Shown: positions 27,185 to 35,801, counted from the stretch's first letter. The stretch: 64,000 nucleotides of DNA from Pedobacter sp. BMA (GCF_001027745.1 NZ_LECU01000004.1:682001-746000), one strand, 5' to 3'. The notes: a model not told the origin generated them from the sequence alone. Numbers and translations are program-made.

Positions 27185-29455
27185 TCATTCCTCTGATGGG
27201 AACAATGAAGCCAATACCATCTTAATTTCTCCGAAAGAATAATCTTTACCCAAAAACTCGCGTATGGCCGCCATTGATTTTGTTTTCCGGCTCTCGACAG
27301 CATTGGCGATGTTTTTAATTTTATTGGGTTTGACCAATTTCCCTACATCGATTTGCTGGGTAGAGATGAAGTAGGCTAAATGCCCTTCAACAGTTCCAAC
27401 CGACAAGCCCCGCTCCTTTGCTATCTCCTGGATCGTTTTACCATGCTCATGAAGTTCGAAGCTTATAAACTTGGTGTCAACTTTCGGTTCTTTTTTCTTC
27501 TTCTCAACAGCAGATTTAACTTTCAATGTCACACCTTTTAATTGAATCGCCTTTTGCAGTTGTGCATTACGTTCCTTTATATTTAACAAAGCATCAGTAT
27601 CTGACTTATTAAACTCTTTACCTTCGATAATAGCTACCAATAAGGCTTTCGCTTTATGCATTTTTTTCAATTGCTCATATATCAGAATTTCAAGTTCAAG
27701 GAGTTCAGTCAGGTAGGTCTTAATCTGCTTTTCTTCTTTTACGGATTCAATTTGTGAAAGCATTTTATCTGATACTTGCTTGATAAGGGGGCTAAAATAC
27801 TTTACGGCAGCCTCCACCCTTTTAGAGACATTAAATAGCGTATGTTCTGTACGGTGGGCAAACAAAGCTTTAAGCTGGTTGATGAACGTATCTGCAGTAG
27901 ATGTAATCTGCTGGAAATCCTTGTATAGCGCCATGGTCCAGCCATCATAACGCTGTTTAGTAGATTTTGCCTCACTTTTGTCGAAAGTTTCTACATGTTC
28001 TTTTAAGTAATACCGCACCAGGTTCAGGTCAAATGCAGACAGCAAATATGTTCTGGCAAAATCATAACTTTCTAAACCAATTTGCTCTGTAAGTATTTCC
28101 GCGGGTTGTCGTGTTTTTGAGAAATAGTGAATGTTCTGGTCTTGCAGTAAACCATTTTCACGTAAATGAGAGGTTAACACCAGGCCCTTTAGCGATCTGA
28201 GGCGCGAAAGTGCAACGTAAGCTTGTCCGGGTGCAAATGCATCACCAATATCGATAATTGCTCTATCGAACGTTAAACCCTGACTTTTATGTACTGTAAT
28301 TGCCCAGGCCAGTTTAATTGGATATTGAACAAATGAACCAGCCACATTCTCATCGATCTCATTGGTGGCCTCATTCAGTTTATATTTTACATTCTCCCAC
28401 GTGTAAGGTGAGATTTTAATTACCGTTTTATCATCAGGCAACTCAATTTCAATGATATCTTTTTCGATGTGATGAACTACACCGATTTTGCCATTATAAT
28501 AACGTTTTTCGGCAGTCATATCATTTTTGATAAACATGATTTGTGCACCAACCTTTAATTCCAGGCTCCTATCATTCGGGTATGCGTATTCATTAAACTC
28601 CCCATTAACTTTCGCCTCAAAAAAATACGACTTTGCAACTAACTGTCTTAATCGTTCACGATTGATGGTATCTGCTTTATTGTTATGTGTGGTGAGTGTG
28701 ATGTAGTTTTCATTTGCGCCCGGCTTAAAATCCTTTTTGAAATGCTGTTTCAACAACGCAGTGTCTTCAGCTGTAATCTGATTTTTTCTGAGGTTATTCA
28801 GCAAGTCAATAAAAACAGTATCGTCCTGACGATAAATTTTATCCAGCTCGATATACACAGGTGGGTTAGTTTGTAAGGCGAGGGCATCGAAAAAATAAAT
28901 GCTTTTGTAAAAACCCGCCATTATTTTCCATTCGTCATTTTTAATTACCGGAGGCAGCTGATGCAGATCGCCGATAAAAAGTAACTGTACACCACCAAAA
29001 GGAACATTTCTATTTCTACGAATATAGCGTAATGAAAAATCAATAGCATCCAGCATATCGGCGCGCAACATACTAACCTCATCAATAACCAGTAATTCGA
29101 GCTCCTGAATCATGCGGCGTTTATTTCCCTGCATGTTTAGGTGTTTTACTATGGTTCGGGGTGTATTAAAATTGAAAGTAATGTTCTGATTAATAATTCC
29201 AGTAGCGGCTTCTGGTAGGAAAGCGCCAAAGGGCAACTGAAAAAGAGAATGAATGGTTACTCCTGCTGCGTTAATTGCCGCAATACCTGTTGGCGCACAA
29301 ATCATCGCTTTCTTATGCGTGAGCTGAATTAATTTACGTAGGAAAGTAGTTTTTCCAGTCCCGGCTTTTCCTGTTAAAAAAACGTGTCTGGAGGTATAGT
29401 TGACAAATTTAGCAGCAATTTCTGCTGGCATAGAAGTTTCTTCTAACATTGGCAT
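27185..29455 (-). CDS. PIF1/RecD-type SF1 helicase with C-terminal HTH domain
   Basis: This is a roughly 756-residue protein. Walker A is GKAGTGKT at residues 29-36, Walker B is VIDEVSM, and motif V/VI is AWAITVHKSQGLTFDRAI with YVALSRLRSL. These mark a superfamily 1B (PIF1/RecD2-like) 5'-3' DNA helicase. A C-terminal extension holds a lysine-rich linker and an HTH segment (HEHGKTIQEIAKERGLSVGTVE), as in the HTH_40/RQC-related domains. The ATG at 29455 is used; a TTG at 29461 is in frame. It probably unwinds structured or stalled-fork DNA. It is divergent from a GNAT gene. Confidence 0.9.
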   Translation of the reverse strand: MPMLEETSMPAEIAAKFVNYTSRHVFLTGKAGTGKTTFLRKLIQLTHKKAMICAPTGIAAINAAGVTIHSLFQLPFGAFLPEAATGIINQNITFNFNTPRTIVKHLNMQGNKRRMIQELELLVIDEVSMLRADMLDAIDFSLRYIRRNRNVPFGGVQLLFIGDLHQLPPVIKNDEWKIMAGFYKSIYFFDALALQTNPPVYIELDKIYRQDDTVFIDLLNNLRKNQITAEDTALLKQHFKKDFKPGANENYITLTTHNNKADTINRERLRQLVAKSYFFEAKVNGEFNEYAYPNDRSLELKVGAQIMFIKNDMTAEKRYYNGKIGVVHHIEKDIIEIELPDDKTVIKISPYTWENVKYKLNEATNEIDENVAGSFVQYPIKLAWAITVHKSQGLTFDRAIIDIGDAFAPGQAYVALSRLRSLKGLVLTSHLRENGLLQDQNIHYFSKTRQPAEILTEQIGLESYDFARTYLLSAFDLNLVRYYLKEHVETFDKSEAKSTKQRYDGWTMALYKDFQQITSTADTFINQLKALFAHRTEHTLFNVSKRVEAAVKYFSPLIKQVSDKMLSQIESVKEEKQIKTYLTELLELEILIYEQLKKMHKAKALLVAIIEGKEFNKSDTDALLNIKERNAQLQKAIQLKGVTLKVKSAVEKKKKEPKVDTKFISFELHEHGKTIQEIAKERGLSVGTVEGHLAYFISTQQIDVGKLVKPNKIKNIANAVESRKTKSMAAIREFLGKDYSFGEIKMVLASLFPSEE

Positions 29456-29622
29456 TGGCAAAATGATTTTAGTTTGCTTTATTTTGGAGGGATATTTAAA
29501 GCTAACAATTTTAGCACAAAAATAGTCATGATTTATAAGATAAAGTATTTTAGCAATGAGAATTTAATCCTAATTAACCACAATAGAAATCATTATTTAT
29601 ATTCGTTTGTTTATATTATCCT

Positions 29623-30126
29623 ATGATCGAAACAGAAAAACTCATCTTAAAGCCACTTACACACAGCCAATTGGTTAAATACATTAAAGACGATCATTCG
29701 CTCGAAAAAGAATTTAACCTTTTGCCAACGAAAAAAAATATTTCACCATCACTGCGCGCTGCTTTAAAGGAGAGTATATTACCAAATGTTTCTGATAAGG
29801 ACAAAGACTATTTGTATCACACCTTATGGACAATCATCTCTAAGCCAGATAACCGGATGGTGGGAGACATCTGTTTTGTGGGAGAACCTGATAGAAATGG
29901 CGAAATTGAAATTGGTTACGGGACTTACGAAGAATTTCGGGGAAAAGGTTTTATGACTGAAGCGGTTGGCCGAATCATCGGCTGGGCAAAAGCGCAGCCA
30001 AAAGTGAAGTCAATATTTGCAGCAACAGAGAAGGAAAATATTGCTTCATATTCCATTCTTGAAAAAAATGGCTTTTCACATATTGGAGATGTAGACGACA
30101 TGATGAGCTGGAAACTCAAATTCTAG
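29623..30126 (+). CDS. GNAT family N-acetyltransferase
   Basis: The 167-residue protein has the RimJ/RimL-like GNAT pattern: MIETEKLILKPLT at the N-terminus, IEIGYGTYEEFRGKGFMTEA carrying the acetyl-CoA-binding R-G-K-G-F loop, and the C-terminal NIASYSILEKNGFSHIGDV. It would transfer an acetyl group from acetyl-CoA to an amine, substrate unknown. It is convergent with a second, unrelated GNAT gene, with a single base between the two stop codons. Confidence 0.9.
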   Translation: MIETEKLILKPLTHSQLVKYIKDDHSLEKEFNLLPTKKNISPSLRAALKESILPNVSDKDKDYLYHTLWTIISKPDNRMVGDICFVGEPDRNGEIEIGYGTYEEFRGKGFMTEAVGRIIGWAKAQPKVKSIFAATEKENIASYSILEKNGFSHIGDVDDMMSWKLKF

Positions 30127-30127
30127 C

Positions 30128-30637
30128 TTATACCACAATTTCAAAAAGGCTTAGGCTTATTCCCTCATAATGCTTCGGTAAGCCCTCTGTTTCTTTCATG
30201 TTAACTATTCCAACATAATCGAATCCACAGCCAGTATAATATTCCAGAAGCTTCTCATTATCTGCCCATGTATCCATTCTAATAAATTTCAGGGCTTTAA
30301 GCCGGGCATATTCCTTTGCCCATTTAATTATTTCTTTAACAAATGAATAACCCCTGAAAGATGGGTGGGTTACAATCCGATGGATGTAGATAGCGCTGTA
30401 ATCTCGTTCTCCCCAGATTAACTTATCCGCAAAACTAACAGCAAAAACACAGGCAACCTGCCCATCAATCAGAATTTTGTATTGTTTATTGTCGGCAATT
30501 TCCTGTGCTACCATTTCACGGTCAAAGCCCTGCCAGTGTTTATTGAACACTTTTTTCTGATGGGCAATTGCCATGTCGTAAAAATTGAAGATAATATCAA
30601 TGTCCTGCGTTCTACTATTTTTGACCTCAAGTTTCAT
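30128..30637 (-). CDS. GNAT family N-acetyltransferase
   Basis: This 169-residue GNAT protein has IYIHRIVTHPSFRGYSFVKEIIKWAKEYA (the acetyl-CoA loop, with RGYSF in place of RGxGxG) and the C-terminal GCGFDYVGIVN. The weakened glycine loop suggests altered cofactor contacts, but the fold pattern is complete. Substrate unknown. The gene is tail-to-tail with the GNAT gene at 29623 and shares no visible sequence identity with it beyond the fold. Confidence 0.88.
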   Translation of the reverse strand: MKLEVKNSRTQDIDIIFNFYDMAIAHQKKVFNKHWQGFDREMVAQEIADNKQYKILIDGQVACVFAVSFADKLIWGERDYSAIYIHRIVTHPSFRGYSFVKEIIKWAKEYARLKALKFIRMDTWADNEKLLEYYTGCGFDYVGIVNMKETEGLPKHYEGISLSLFEIVV

Positions 30638-30682
30638 ACTGCAAAATTAATTTTCAACCTTAAACCGGCTTGCTTTAAGCAT

Positions 30683-30720
30683 TAAAAAAGGGTTACCATA
30701 GTTAAGAAATGGTAACCCTT
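30683..30720 (-). terminator. Terminator after der
   Basis: AAGGGTTACCAT (30688-30699) and ATGGTAACCCTT (30709-30720) form a perfect 12-bp stem with a 9-nt loop. On the minus strand it is followed by six U (complement of the A run at 30683-30688), so it ends transcription from der, 44 bp after its stop. Confidence 0.88.
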
Positions 30721-30763
30721 CGATGATGTGAATAAAGCTATTGACTTCTTACCACTAACAAAT

Positions 30764-32065
30764 TTATTTCTGTCTGAAGAAAATCTGTACAGGGGCACCT
30801 GCAAAGTCGAAATTTTCTCTAAGCTTGTTTTCCAAGAAGCGTTTATATGGATCTTTGATATATTGAGGCAAATTACAGAAGAAAGCAAACATTGGCGAGG
30901 TTCCGTTAATTTGCGTAATGTATTTGATTTTAATATGCTTGCCTTTTAATGCCGGAGGTGGAAATTTTTCGATCAAAGGTAACATCACATCATTTAGTTT
31001 TGAAGTTGGTATCTTTTTACTTCTGTTCTTGTAAACATCTAATGCAGCTTCAATTGCCTTGAAAATACGTTGTTTATTCAGCACTGAAGTAAAAATAATC
31101 GGCACATCTGTAAAAGGCTTAATCCGTTCTTTGATGTGTTCTTCAAAGGTTTTCATCGTTTGAGTATTTTTCTCAATTAAATCCCATTTATTGATCAGGA
31201 TTACAATTCCTTTTTTATTTTTCTCTGCCAAATGAAAAATATTGATATCCTGACTCTCGATACCTTCCTGAGCATCGATCATTAAAACCACCACATCTGC
31301 TTCTTCTAAAGCTTTAATCGTCCGCATTACCGAATAAAACTCCAGGTTTTCTTTAACTTTTGTTTTTTTACGCAAACCAGCAGTATCAATCAACATAAAT
31401 TCGTGACCAAACTGGTTATAGTGAATTTTAATGGAATCGCGCGTAGTACCAGCATTAGCGGTAACGATATTTCTTTCCGTACCAATTAAAGCATTAACCA
31501 AAGATGATTTGCCGACGTTAGGTCGGCCAGCGATCGTTATTTTAGGCAACTGATTTTCTTCCTCCGGAATGTCTTCAAAGTTTTTTACTACCTCATCCAA
31601 TAATTCACCGGTCCCGGATCCTGTCATGGACGACAAAGGGAAAACCTCTCCCAAGCCAAAACCATAAAAGGTATGAATCTCATTATATAATGCCGTATTG
31701 TCTACCTTATTGGCACAAACGAAAACAGGTTTTTTACTCTTACGAAGTACCTGGGCAATGTCATCATCAAGGTCTGTAATTCCGGTAGTAACATCTACCA
31801 TAAAAATCAGCACACTGGCTTCTTCGATAGCAATCATTACCTGCTCACGAATAGCAGCCTCATAAACATCTTCAGAATTGGCTACATAACCACCTGTATC
31901 GATTACGGTAAACTGTCTGTCTGTCCACTCACCTACACCGTAGTGCCTGTCGCGGGTTACACCGCTCATGTCATCAACAATGGCCTTGCGGCTTTCAGTC
32001 AGCCTGTTAAAAAGGGTACTTTTACCTACGTTGGGTCTGCCTACAATGGCGATAATATTACTCAT
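30764..32065 (-). CDS. der: Ribosome biogenesis GTPase Der (EngA)
   Basis: The 433-residue protein has two tandem G domains, with Walker [10 protein letters not shown] near residue 8 and GRPNVGKSS near residue 180. Each carries a DxxG ([17 protein letters not shown]) and an NKxD (CANKVDN, LINKWDL), followed by a KH-like C-terminal domain. Der is needed for 50S subunit assembly. It is encoded downstream of era on the same strand with 226 bp between them, which contains a large palindromic element. Confidence 0.97.
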   Translation of the reverse strand: MSNIIAIVGRPNVGKSTLFNRLTESRKAIVDDMSGVTRDRHYGVGEWTDRQFTVIDTGGYVANSEDVYEAAIREQVMIAIEEASVLIFMVDVTTGITDLDDDIAQVLRKSKKPVFVCANKVDNTALYNEIHTFYGFGLGEVFPLSSMTGSGTGELLDEVVKNFEDIPEEENQLPKITIAGRPNVGKSSLVNALIGTERNIVTANAGTTRDSIKIHYNQFGHEFMLIDTAGLRKKTKVKENLEFYSVMRTIKALEEADVVVLMIDAQEGIESQDINIFHLAEKNKKGIVILINKWDLIEKNTQTMKTFEEHIKERIKPFTDVPIIFTSVLNKQRIFKAIEAALDVYKNRSKKIPTSKLNDVMLPLIEKFPPPALKGKHIKIKYITQINGTSPMFAFFCNLPQYIKDPYKRFLENKLRENFDFAGAPVQIFFRQK

Positions 32066-32076
32066 GTTACGTATTA

Positions 32077-32160
32077 TTGATAGTTAATGGCTTATAGTTA
32101 ACAATCGTGGTGTTAAGCAAGCTTGCTTAAACTATTTGGCTATCAGCCATTGACTATCAA
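32077..32160. repeat. Nested palindromic intergenic element between era and der
   Basis: Outer arms TTGATAGTTAATGGC (32077-32091) and GCCATTGACTATCAA (32146-32160) match in 14 of 15 positions as an inverted repeat. In the middle lies a perfect 18-bp palindrome TTAAGCAAGCTTGCTTAA (32113-32130). Repeated words such as GATAGTTAATGGC and CTATCA suggest a small repetitive extragenic or MITE-like unit. No coding potential is seen. Confidence 0.65.
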
Positions 32161-32291
32161 CTATAACCCAATTATTTCGGGCTGCAAAGGTACTGTTAAT
32201 TTCTGTAACCTTTAACTTTAAATTGTTTTTTATACTTATTCGGCAGATCTTTAATTGCTTTATCTGTCAGTTCATTAACCTGGAATCATGG

Positions 32292-33188
32292 TTAGTTGTC
32301 GTAACCAAAACTTTTCAGGTAATTCTTTTTACTTCTCCAGTCAGGGATTACTTTGACAAATAATTCGAGGAAGACTTTGCTGTCCAAAAATTTCTCTACC
32401 TGTATGCGTGCTTCGGTACCTACTTTTTTTAGCATACTGCCGCCTGTACCTATTAAAATATTTTTTTGCGAATCACGCTCCACTACAATTTCTGCACTTA
32501 TCCTGATCATTTGCCCTTTGCCATTTTTTAGCGGCTCTTCTTTAAAGCTTTTCACAATAACTTCGGTACTGTAGGGAATTTCCTTCTGGTAATTCAGGAA
32601 AATCTTTTCCCGGATGATTTCAGAAACAAAAAAACGTTCTGAGCGATCAGTAAGATCTTCCTTATCGTAATAAGCCGGATGTTCAGGCATTAGCTCAAGA
32701 ACGTGATCTAAAATACCCGTTAGATTATGATTGTGTAATGCAGAAATGGCATATATTGAAACGGGCTTCAGCTTTTCCTGCCAGTAAGCAATTTTCTCAT
32801 CCACCTGTTCCTGTAGTGCAGTATCAATTTTATTAATTAATACAATAGTAGGAATGTCGCGATCAAGTATTTTATCAAGAACATCGTCTTCATCATGCGT
32901 CTCATTAATATCTGTAACGAATAAAAGTACATCCGCATCAGTCAAAGACCCGTTAACAAAGCTCATCATACTCTCCTGCAAAGAGTACTTTGGTTTGATT
33001 ATGCCCGGGGTATCAGAGAAAACAATCTGATAATCTTCTTCATTTACAATACCTAAAATACGGTGTCTTGTAGTTTGCGCCTTTGGAGTAATAATACTAA
33101 GTCGCTCACCTACAAGCACATTCATTAAGGTTGATTTACCAACATTTGGTTTACCTATAATACTAACAAAACCTGCTTTATGCGCCAT
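32292..33188 (-). CDS. era: GTPase Era
   Basis: The roughly 298-residue product has one G domain (Walker A GKPNVGKST near residue 11, DTPG in FSDTPGII, NKID in LINKIDT) and a C-terminal KH domain (VERDSQKNILIGTGGSMLKKVGTEAR), the Era architecture. Era binds the 3' end of 16S rRNA and checks 30S maturation. The start is set at 33188 (MAHKAGFVSIIG); the longer frame from 33221 adds atypical residues. It is divergent from the tRNA operon at 33303. Confidence 0.97.
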   Translation of the reverse strand: MAHKAGFVSIIGKPNVGKSTLMNVLVGERLSIITPKAQTTRHRILGIVNEEDYQIVFSDTPGIIKPKYSLQESMMSFVNGSLTDADVLLFVTDINETHDEDDVLDKILDRDIPTIVLINKIDTALQEQVDEKIAYWQEKLKPVSIYAISALHNHNLTGILDHVLELMPEHPAYYDKEDLTDRSERFFVSEIIREKIFLNYQKEIPYSTEVIVKSFKEEPLKNGKGQMIRISAEIVVERDSQKNILIGTGGSMLKKVGTEARIQVEKFLDSKVFLELFVKVIPDWRSKKNYLKSFGYDN

Positions 33189-33209
33189 CGAAATATTTTT
33201 TAAAAAAAA

Positions 33210-33241
33210 TTTGCAGTACAAAGAAACGAATTATATCTTTG
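33210..33241 (+). promoter_or_regulatory. Promoter of tRNA operon 1 (TTTG-N20-TATCTTTG)
   Basis: A -33 element TTTG (33210-33213) and a -7 box TATCTTTG (33234-33241) are separated by 20 bp, a full Bacteroidota-type promoter. The start point would lie some 55 bases before the initiator tRNA. Confidence 0.75.
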
Positions 33242-33302
33242 CATTCCAATTCGGAAACAGAGTTAAGGATTTAATTCAAGTGAAAAGCCGAGCTGTATAT
33301 AG

Positions 33303-33378
<76 letters not shown>

Positions 33379-33449
33379 AATTGAGTAGAAAGTTGTAAAT
33401 CGAGGTTTGAGTTTCAGCCTTTGAAGTAAGAACTTAGAACTAATTTATT

Positions 33450-33521
33450 GGCCCGTTCGTCTAGGGGTGAGGACGCCAGATTTTCATTCTGGAAACAGGG
33501 GTTCGATTCCCCTACGGGCTA
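33450..33521 (+). tRNA. tRNA-Glu (TTC), copy 1
   Basis: A cloverleaf is visible: acceptor GGCCCGT/ACGGGCT, anticodon stem CCAGA/TCTGG with loop TTTTCAT (anticodon TTC), and T arm AGGGG-TTCGATT-CCCCT. The complete CCA is not encoded. It lies 71 nt after tRNA-fMet in the same operon. It differs from copy 2 at several positions, with a compensated T7-A66 to C7-G66 change. Confidence 0.96.
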
Positions 33522-33544
33522 CAAGATTCAATATCAAATGATGT

Positions 33545-33579
33545 AAAACCCTGCAAATATTTAATTTGCAGGGTTTTTT
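33545..33579 (+). terminator. Terminator of tRNA operon 1
   Basis: CCCTGCAAAT (33549-33558) and ATTTGCAGGG (33564-33573) form a perfect 10-bp stem with a 5-nt loop, followed by six T. It lies 27 bp after tRNA-Glu. Confidence 0.92.
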
Positions 33580-33633
33580 ATTGATATCAAAATCCTAAAA
33601 TATGCATCAAATCACAATAAAAAAGTGTGTAAT

Positions 33634-33669
33634 TCGGTGCGTATCCAAAACAAAAACACAACGCACCGA
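33634..33669. repeat. Inverted repeat in the gap after tRNA operon 1
   Basis: TCGGTGCGT (33634-33642) and ACGCACCGA (33661-33669) are perfect inverted copies separated by 18 bp. No T-tract follows. It may be an old recombination or transposon end site within the island. No gene is seen from 33580 to 33790. Confidence 0.4.
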
Positions 33670-33790
33670 TTTTACTTCAATCAACTGAACACCAACACGT
33701 TCAGCTATTAAACATCTTGATACCAGAAAGATGATGTCTTACTTTTGTTTCACTCTAAGTAAGTAATTATGAAAGGTAATTTCCATCTGC

Positions 33791-33886
33791 TTTATTATAT
33801 TATCTAAGAAAGCAAAAAAAATACTTGGGCATACTGCCTTAAAAACTACTCAGCACTATGCAAAAGTTCTTGATACCAAGGTCAGC
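33791..33886 (+). pseudogene. C-terminal remnant of a tyrosine recombinase (phage-type integrase)
   Basis: A + frame over this stretch reads AKKILGHTALKTTQHYAKVL and then DTKVS. This is the C-terminal active-site block of tyrosine recombinases, with LGHT holding the second catalytic His and TQHYAK holding the nucleophile Tyr. Nothing upstream encodes the Arg-bearing catalytic part, and after DTKVS the frame continues into unrelated residues, so only the tail survives. It lies 270 bp downstream of tRNA-Glu copy 1, a classic integration neighbourhood. It supports an integration event at this locus in the past. Confidence 0.7.
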
Positions 33887-34012
33887 CATATCCGATCTTC
33901 CCAGATTCCTTCCCTTCATTTTCTAATCTATCTTTCCTGTATTTGTTCTGTCAATCCTACACAGAAGATGGTTTTGCAAGAAAAACGGCCTTCCAGAATA
34001 AGATTTGCGGCA

Positions 34013-34258
34013 AATCGGCTCACTTTTAAAAACACACCAGAATAAGCAATATAATTTTTGATTTTAAGGCTATTAGAACATCTCCATTTCGATTTCTCTA
34101 GACGAAACAATATTGAATCTATCCCCGCTTTCAGAAGCTTAAAACTGCTTAAAATGAGCCGATTGACCACTTTTAAGCGAAATCTAGTGAACAATATAGA
34201 CCGGAAAAGGTGGCCACGATGGATGAAAACCAGTGGCCACTTTTAGCGGAACCACCAC
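34013..34258. mobile_element. IS-like terminal-repeat debris (IS21-like ends)
   Basis: Several inverted motifs cluster here. AATCGGCTCACTTTTAA (34013-34029) is inverted against TTAAAATGAGCCGATT (34149-34164) with one extra base. GACCACTTTTAAGCG follows just after. CCGGAAAAGGTGGCCAC (34201-34217) is inverted against GTGGCCACTTTTAGCGG (34233-34249). Repeated GTGGCCACTTTT-type words resemble the multiple terminal repeats of IS21-family elements. No transposase gene remains. Assignment to IS21 is from memory of end motifs and is tentative. Confidence 0.4.
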
Positions 34259-34318
34259 ACTACCGTGAAGCCAAATAGCCCGGCATCATTGTTGTTTAAA
34301 ATTTGGAATTACTAAAGG

Positions 34319-34792
34319 ATGAAATTAATAAAAGCCATATCGGTCATTTTATTGCCGTTTTTTGTTGCCTGCGAAAGCGATGAAAAGAAGTTTGCGAGGG
34401 CTGAAAGGGAATGTTCGCAAAAAAACAGCGTGGATCAATTAGATGTCAGTCTTTTTGGGTACTCTTATGATGACGCAGATTCAGTGTCGATAAAAATACA
34501 ACGCGACGGTAAGATCATAGCAGATTATAAGGATGCGCTTCCCAAAAAGTATTTTGATTCCTTAAGGCACCAAAGATACTACACCATTAAAAAGAATATC
34601 CTGCTGACCGATACGCTTATGGTCAAAATAGCAAAGGAGCCAATTAGAAAAATTTATGGGTTTAGCTATGCTGTTAAACCCCACTTTACCATGATGAACA
34701 GAGATTTTGGATGCGAATTCAACAGTTTTGTAATGGATGGAGAGATCGTGAACGAATCTACAGTTAGAGTGGTTAACAAATCAGCAAAATAA
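34319..34792 (+). CDS. Small lipoprotein of unknown function
   Basis: This 157-residue product has a lipoprotein signal with lipobox FVAC (Cys18) followed by ESDEKK, so it is predicted to be anchored in the outer membrane or periplasm. The mature part is charged, with no recognised domain; visible segments are VSIKIQRDGKIIADYKDALP and a Cys in RDFGCEF. It is the first intact gene after the IS-like debris in the tRNA-flanked region. I do not recognise a family. Confidence 0.7.
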   Translation: MKLIKAISVILLPFFVACESDEKKFARAERECSQKNSVDQLDVSLFGYSYDDADSVSIKIQRDGKIIADYKDALPKKYFDSLRHQRYYTIKKNILLTDTLMVKIAKEPIRKIYGFSYAVKPHFTMMNRDFGCEFNSFVMDGEIVNESTVRVVNKSAK

Positions 34793-34799
34793 GCTGAAA

Positions 34800-34916
34800 T
34801 ATCGTCATTGGTGGTTAAGGCATCTTGGCTTATATTAAATTTGAAAAAATGCTGAATATTATTCTCCTGATAAAGCGATTTGGAAGATGTTACCGCAAAT
34901 TAAAATAGTTGGTTAA
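34800..34916 (+). pseudogene. Possible decayed gene fragment
   Basis: Two frames join into protein-like sequence. LAYIKFEK in one frame is followed by NAEYYSPDKAIWKMLPQIKI and VG-stop in the next, with the switch at the GAAAAAAT run near 34843-34850. No start or ribosome site is seen. This looks like the tail of a frameshifted gene directly upstream of the SMI1 gene. Family unknown. Confidence 0.3.
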
Positions 34917-34958
34917 ATTTTGGAAAAATAAAAATATAAGGACCATAATTATTGTTTT

Positions 34959-35369
34959 ATGCAATTTGAACAATCAGAAAAACAAGTTACACAGGAAGAA
35001 CTCAACAACTTTGAGGAAAATTTTCAAGTCAGCCTTCCAGACGATTTTAGGCAGCACTACCTGAACTACAATGGTGGTTATCCACGTTATGATTATATTA
35101 AAGGTTTAAAAAATATCTTTACCATCAACGGATTTGATTCAATAAAATATGGAACGCTGCCGATAGAACAAATCATAGCTGATCATAAAAAAAGCGGAAT
35201 TACTTTTGAAAAAAAAATTCCATTTGCATACGATAATGGCGGGAATGTTTTTCTGATCTCCGAAGATGGTGCTATTTATATCTTAGAATCCGAATTTCTG
35301 AAAGACAAAAACTACATCCTGGTTTCCGAATCATTCACCGATTTTTTGAATTCATTTTATAATCAGTAG
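34959..35369 (+). CDS. SMI1/KNR4 family (SUKH) protein, probable orphan immunity protein
   Basis: The 136-residue protein shows the SUKH/SMI1-KNR4 pattern: VTQEELNNFEENFQVSLPDD, then FRQHYLNYNGGYPRYDYI, a central GTLPIEQIIADH, PFAYDNGGNVFLISEDGAIY and a terminal ESFTDFLNSF. In bacteria this fold commonly neutralises toxins of contact-dependent or polymorphic toxin systems. No toxin gene is adjacent. An orphan immunity gene inside an old island fits a defence-against-neighbour role, which is inference. Confidence 0.85.
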   Translation: MQFEQSEKQVTQEELNNFEENFQVSLPDDFRQHYLNYNGGYPRYDYIKGLKNIFTINGFDSIKYGTLPIEQIIADHKKSGITFEKKIPFAYDNGGNVFLISEDGAIYILESEFLKDKNYILVSESFTDFLNSFYNQ

Positions 35370-35408
35370 TTAACTAAGGAAAGGTTACTAGATTGGTGTA
35401 CATTGTTT

Positions 35409-35558
35409 ATGTCTGCCATTCTTAAAATAGAGAATAGGGATGTGTTATCGATAAAAATTGAAAATAAATTTATTAATGAAATTAATCTAAAAAGAGAATG
35501 GCAACAAAGTCATTCAGGGTTTTTGATCCAAAAGATATTCTTTGTCCATAATGACTAA
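35409..35558 (+). CDS. Possible 49-residue small protein
   Basis: A short frame from ATG 35409 to TAA 35558 encodes MSAILKIENRDVLSIKIENK and onward to FLIQKIFFVHND. Its stop overlaps the start of the next gene by 8 bp, an arrangement compatible with translational coupling. No ribosome-binding site is clear, and codon use is ordinary for an AT-rich region, so it could be chance or a gene remnant. Confidence 0.3.
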   Translation: MSAILKIENRDVLSIKIENKFINEINLKREWQQSHSGFLIQKIFFVHND

Positions 35559-35787
35559 AAAAGCCAAAATAATACTAAGCTTGATTTTCTTTTTAGAGAT
35601 CGTATTTCTAATTAGAACTTACCTTATTTATTCTTTTTATAAGAATGATGAAACTTATGGTGATGGATTACCAAATCCTTCTAAATATGATCATCATTTT
35701 TATTCTGCCATATTTATTTCATTGGTAATAATGATGTTATTGATGTTGGGTTGTATTTTACTCTTGAAAAAATCAAAACGAAAATGA
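35551..35787 (+). CDS. Small two-TM membrane protein, unknown
   Basis: This 78-residue protein starts MTKKAKIILSLIFFLEIVFL. It has one TM segment near residues 7-27, a polar loop (KNDETYGDGLPNPSKYDHHF) and a second TM near 48-70 (IFISLVIMMLLMLGCILLL) ending in KKSKRK. The ATG at 35551 is preferred to the TTG at 35542. No family recognised. The next membrane-protein gene lies 14 bp downstream, so the two are likely co-transcribed. Confidence 0.55.
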   Translation: MTKKAKIILSLIFFLEIVFLIRTYLIYSFYKNDETYGDGLPNPSKYDHHFYSAIFISLVIMMLLMLGCILLLKKSKRK

Positions 35788-35801
35788 TAAACTGATATAA
35801 A

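Noticed and set aside
33928..34194. 88-codon minus-strand frame in the island
   Set aside because: No domain or start signal, and it overlaps the inverted-repeat debris, so it is most likely chance.
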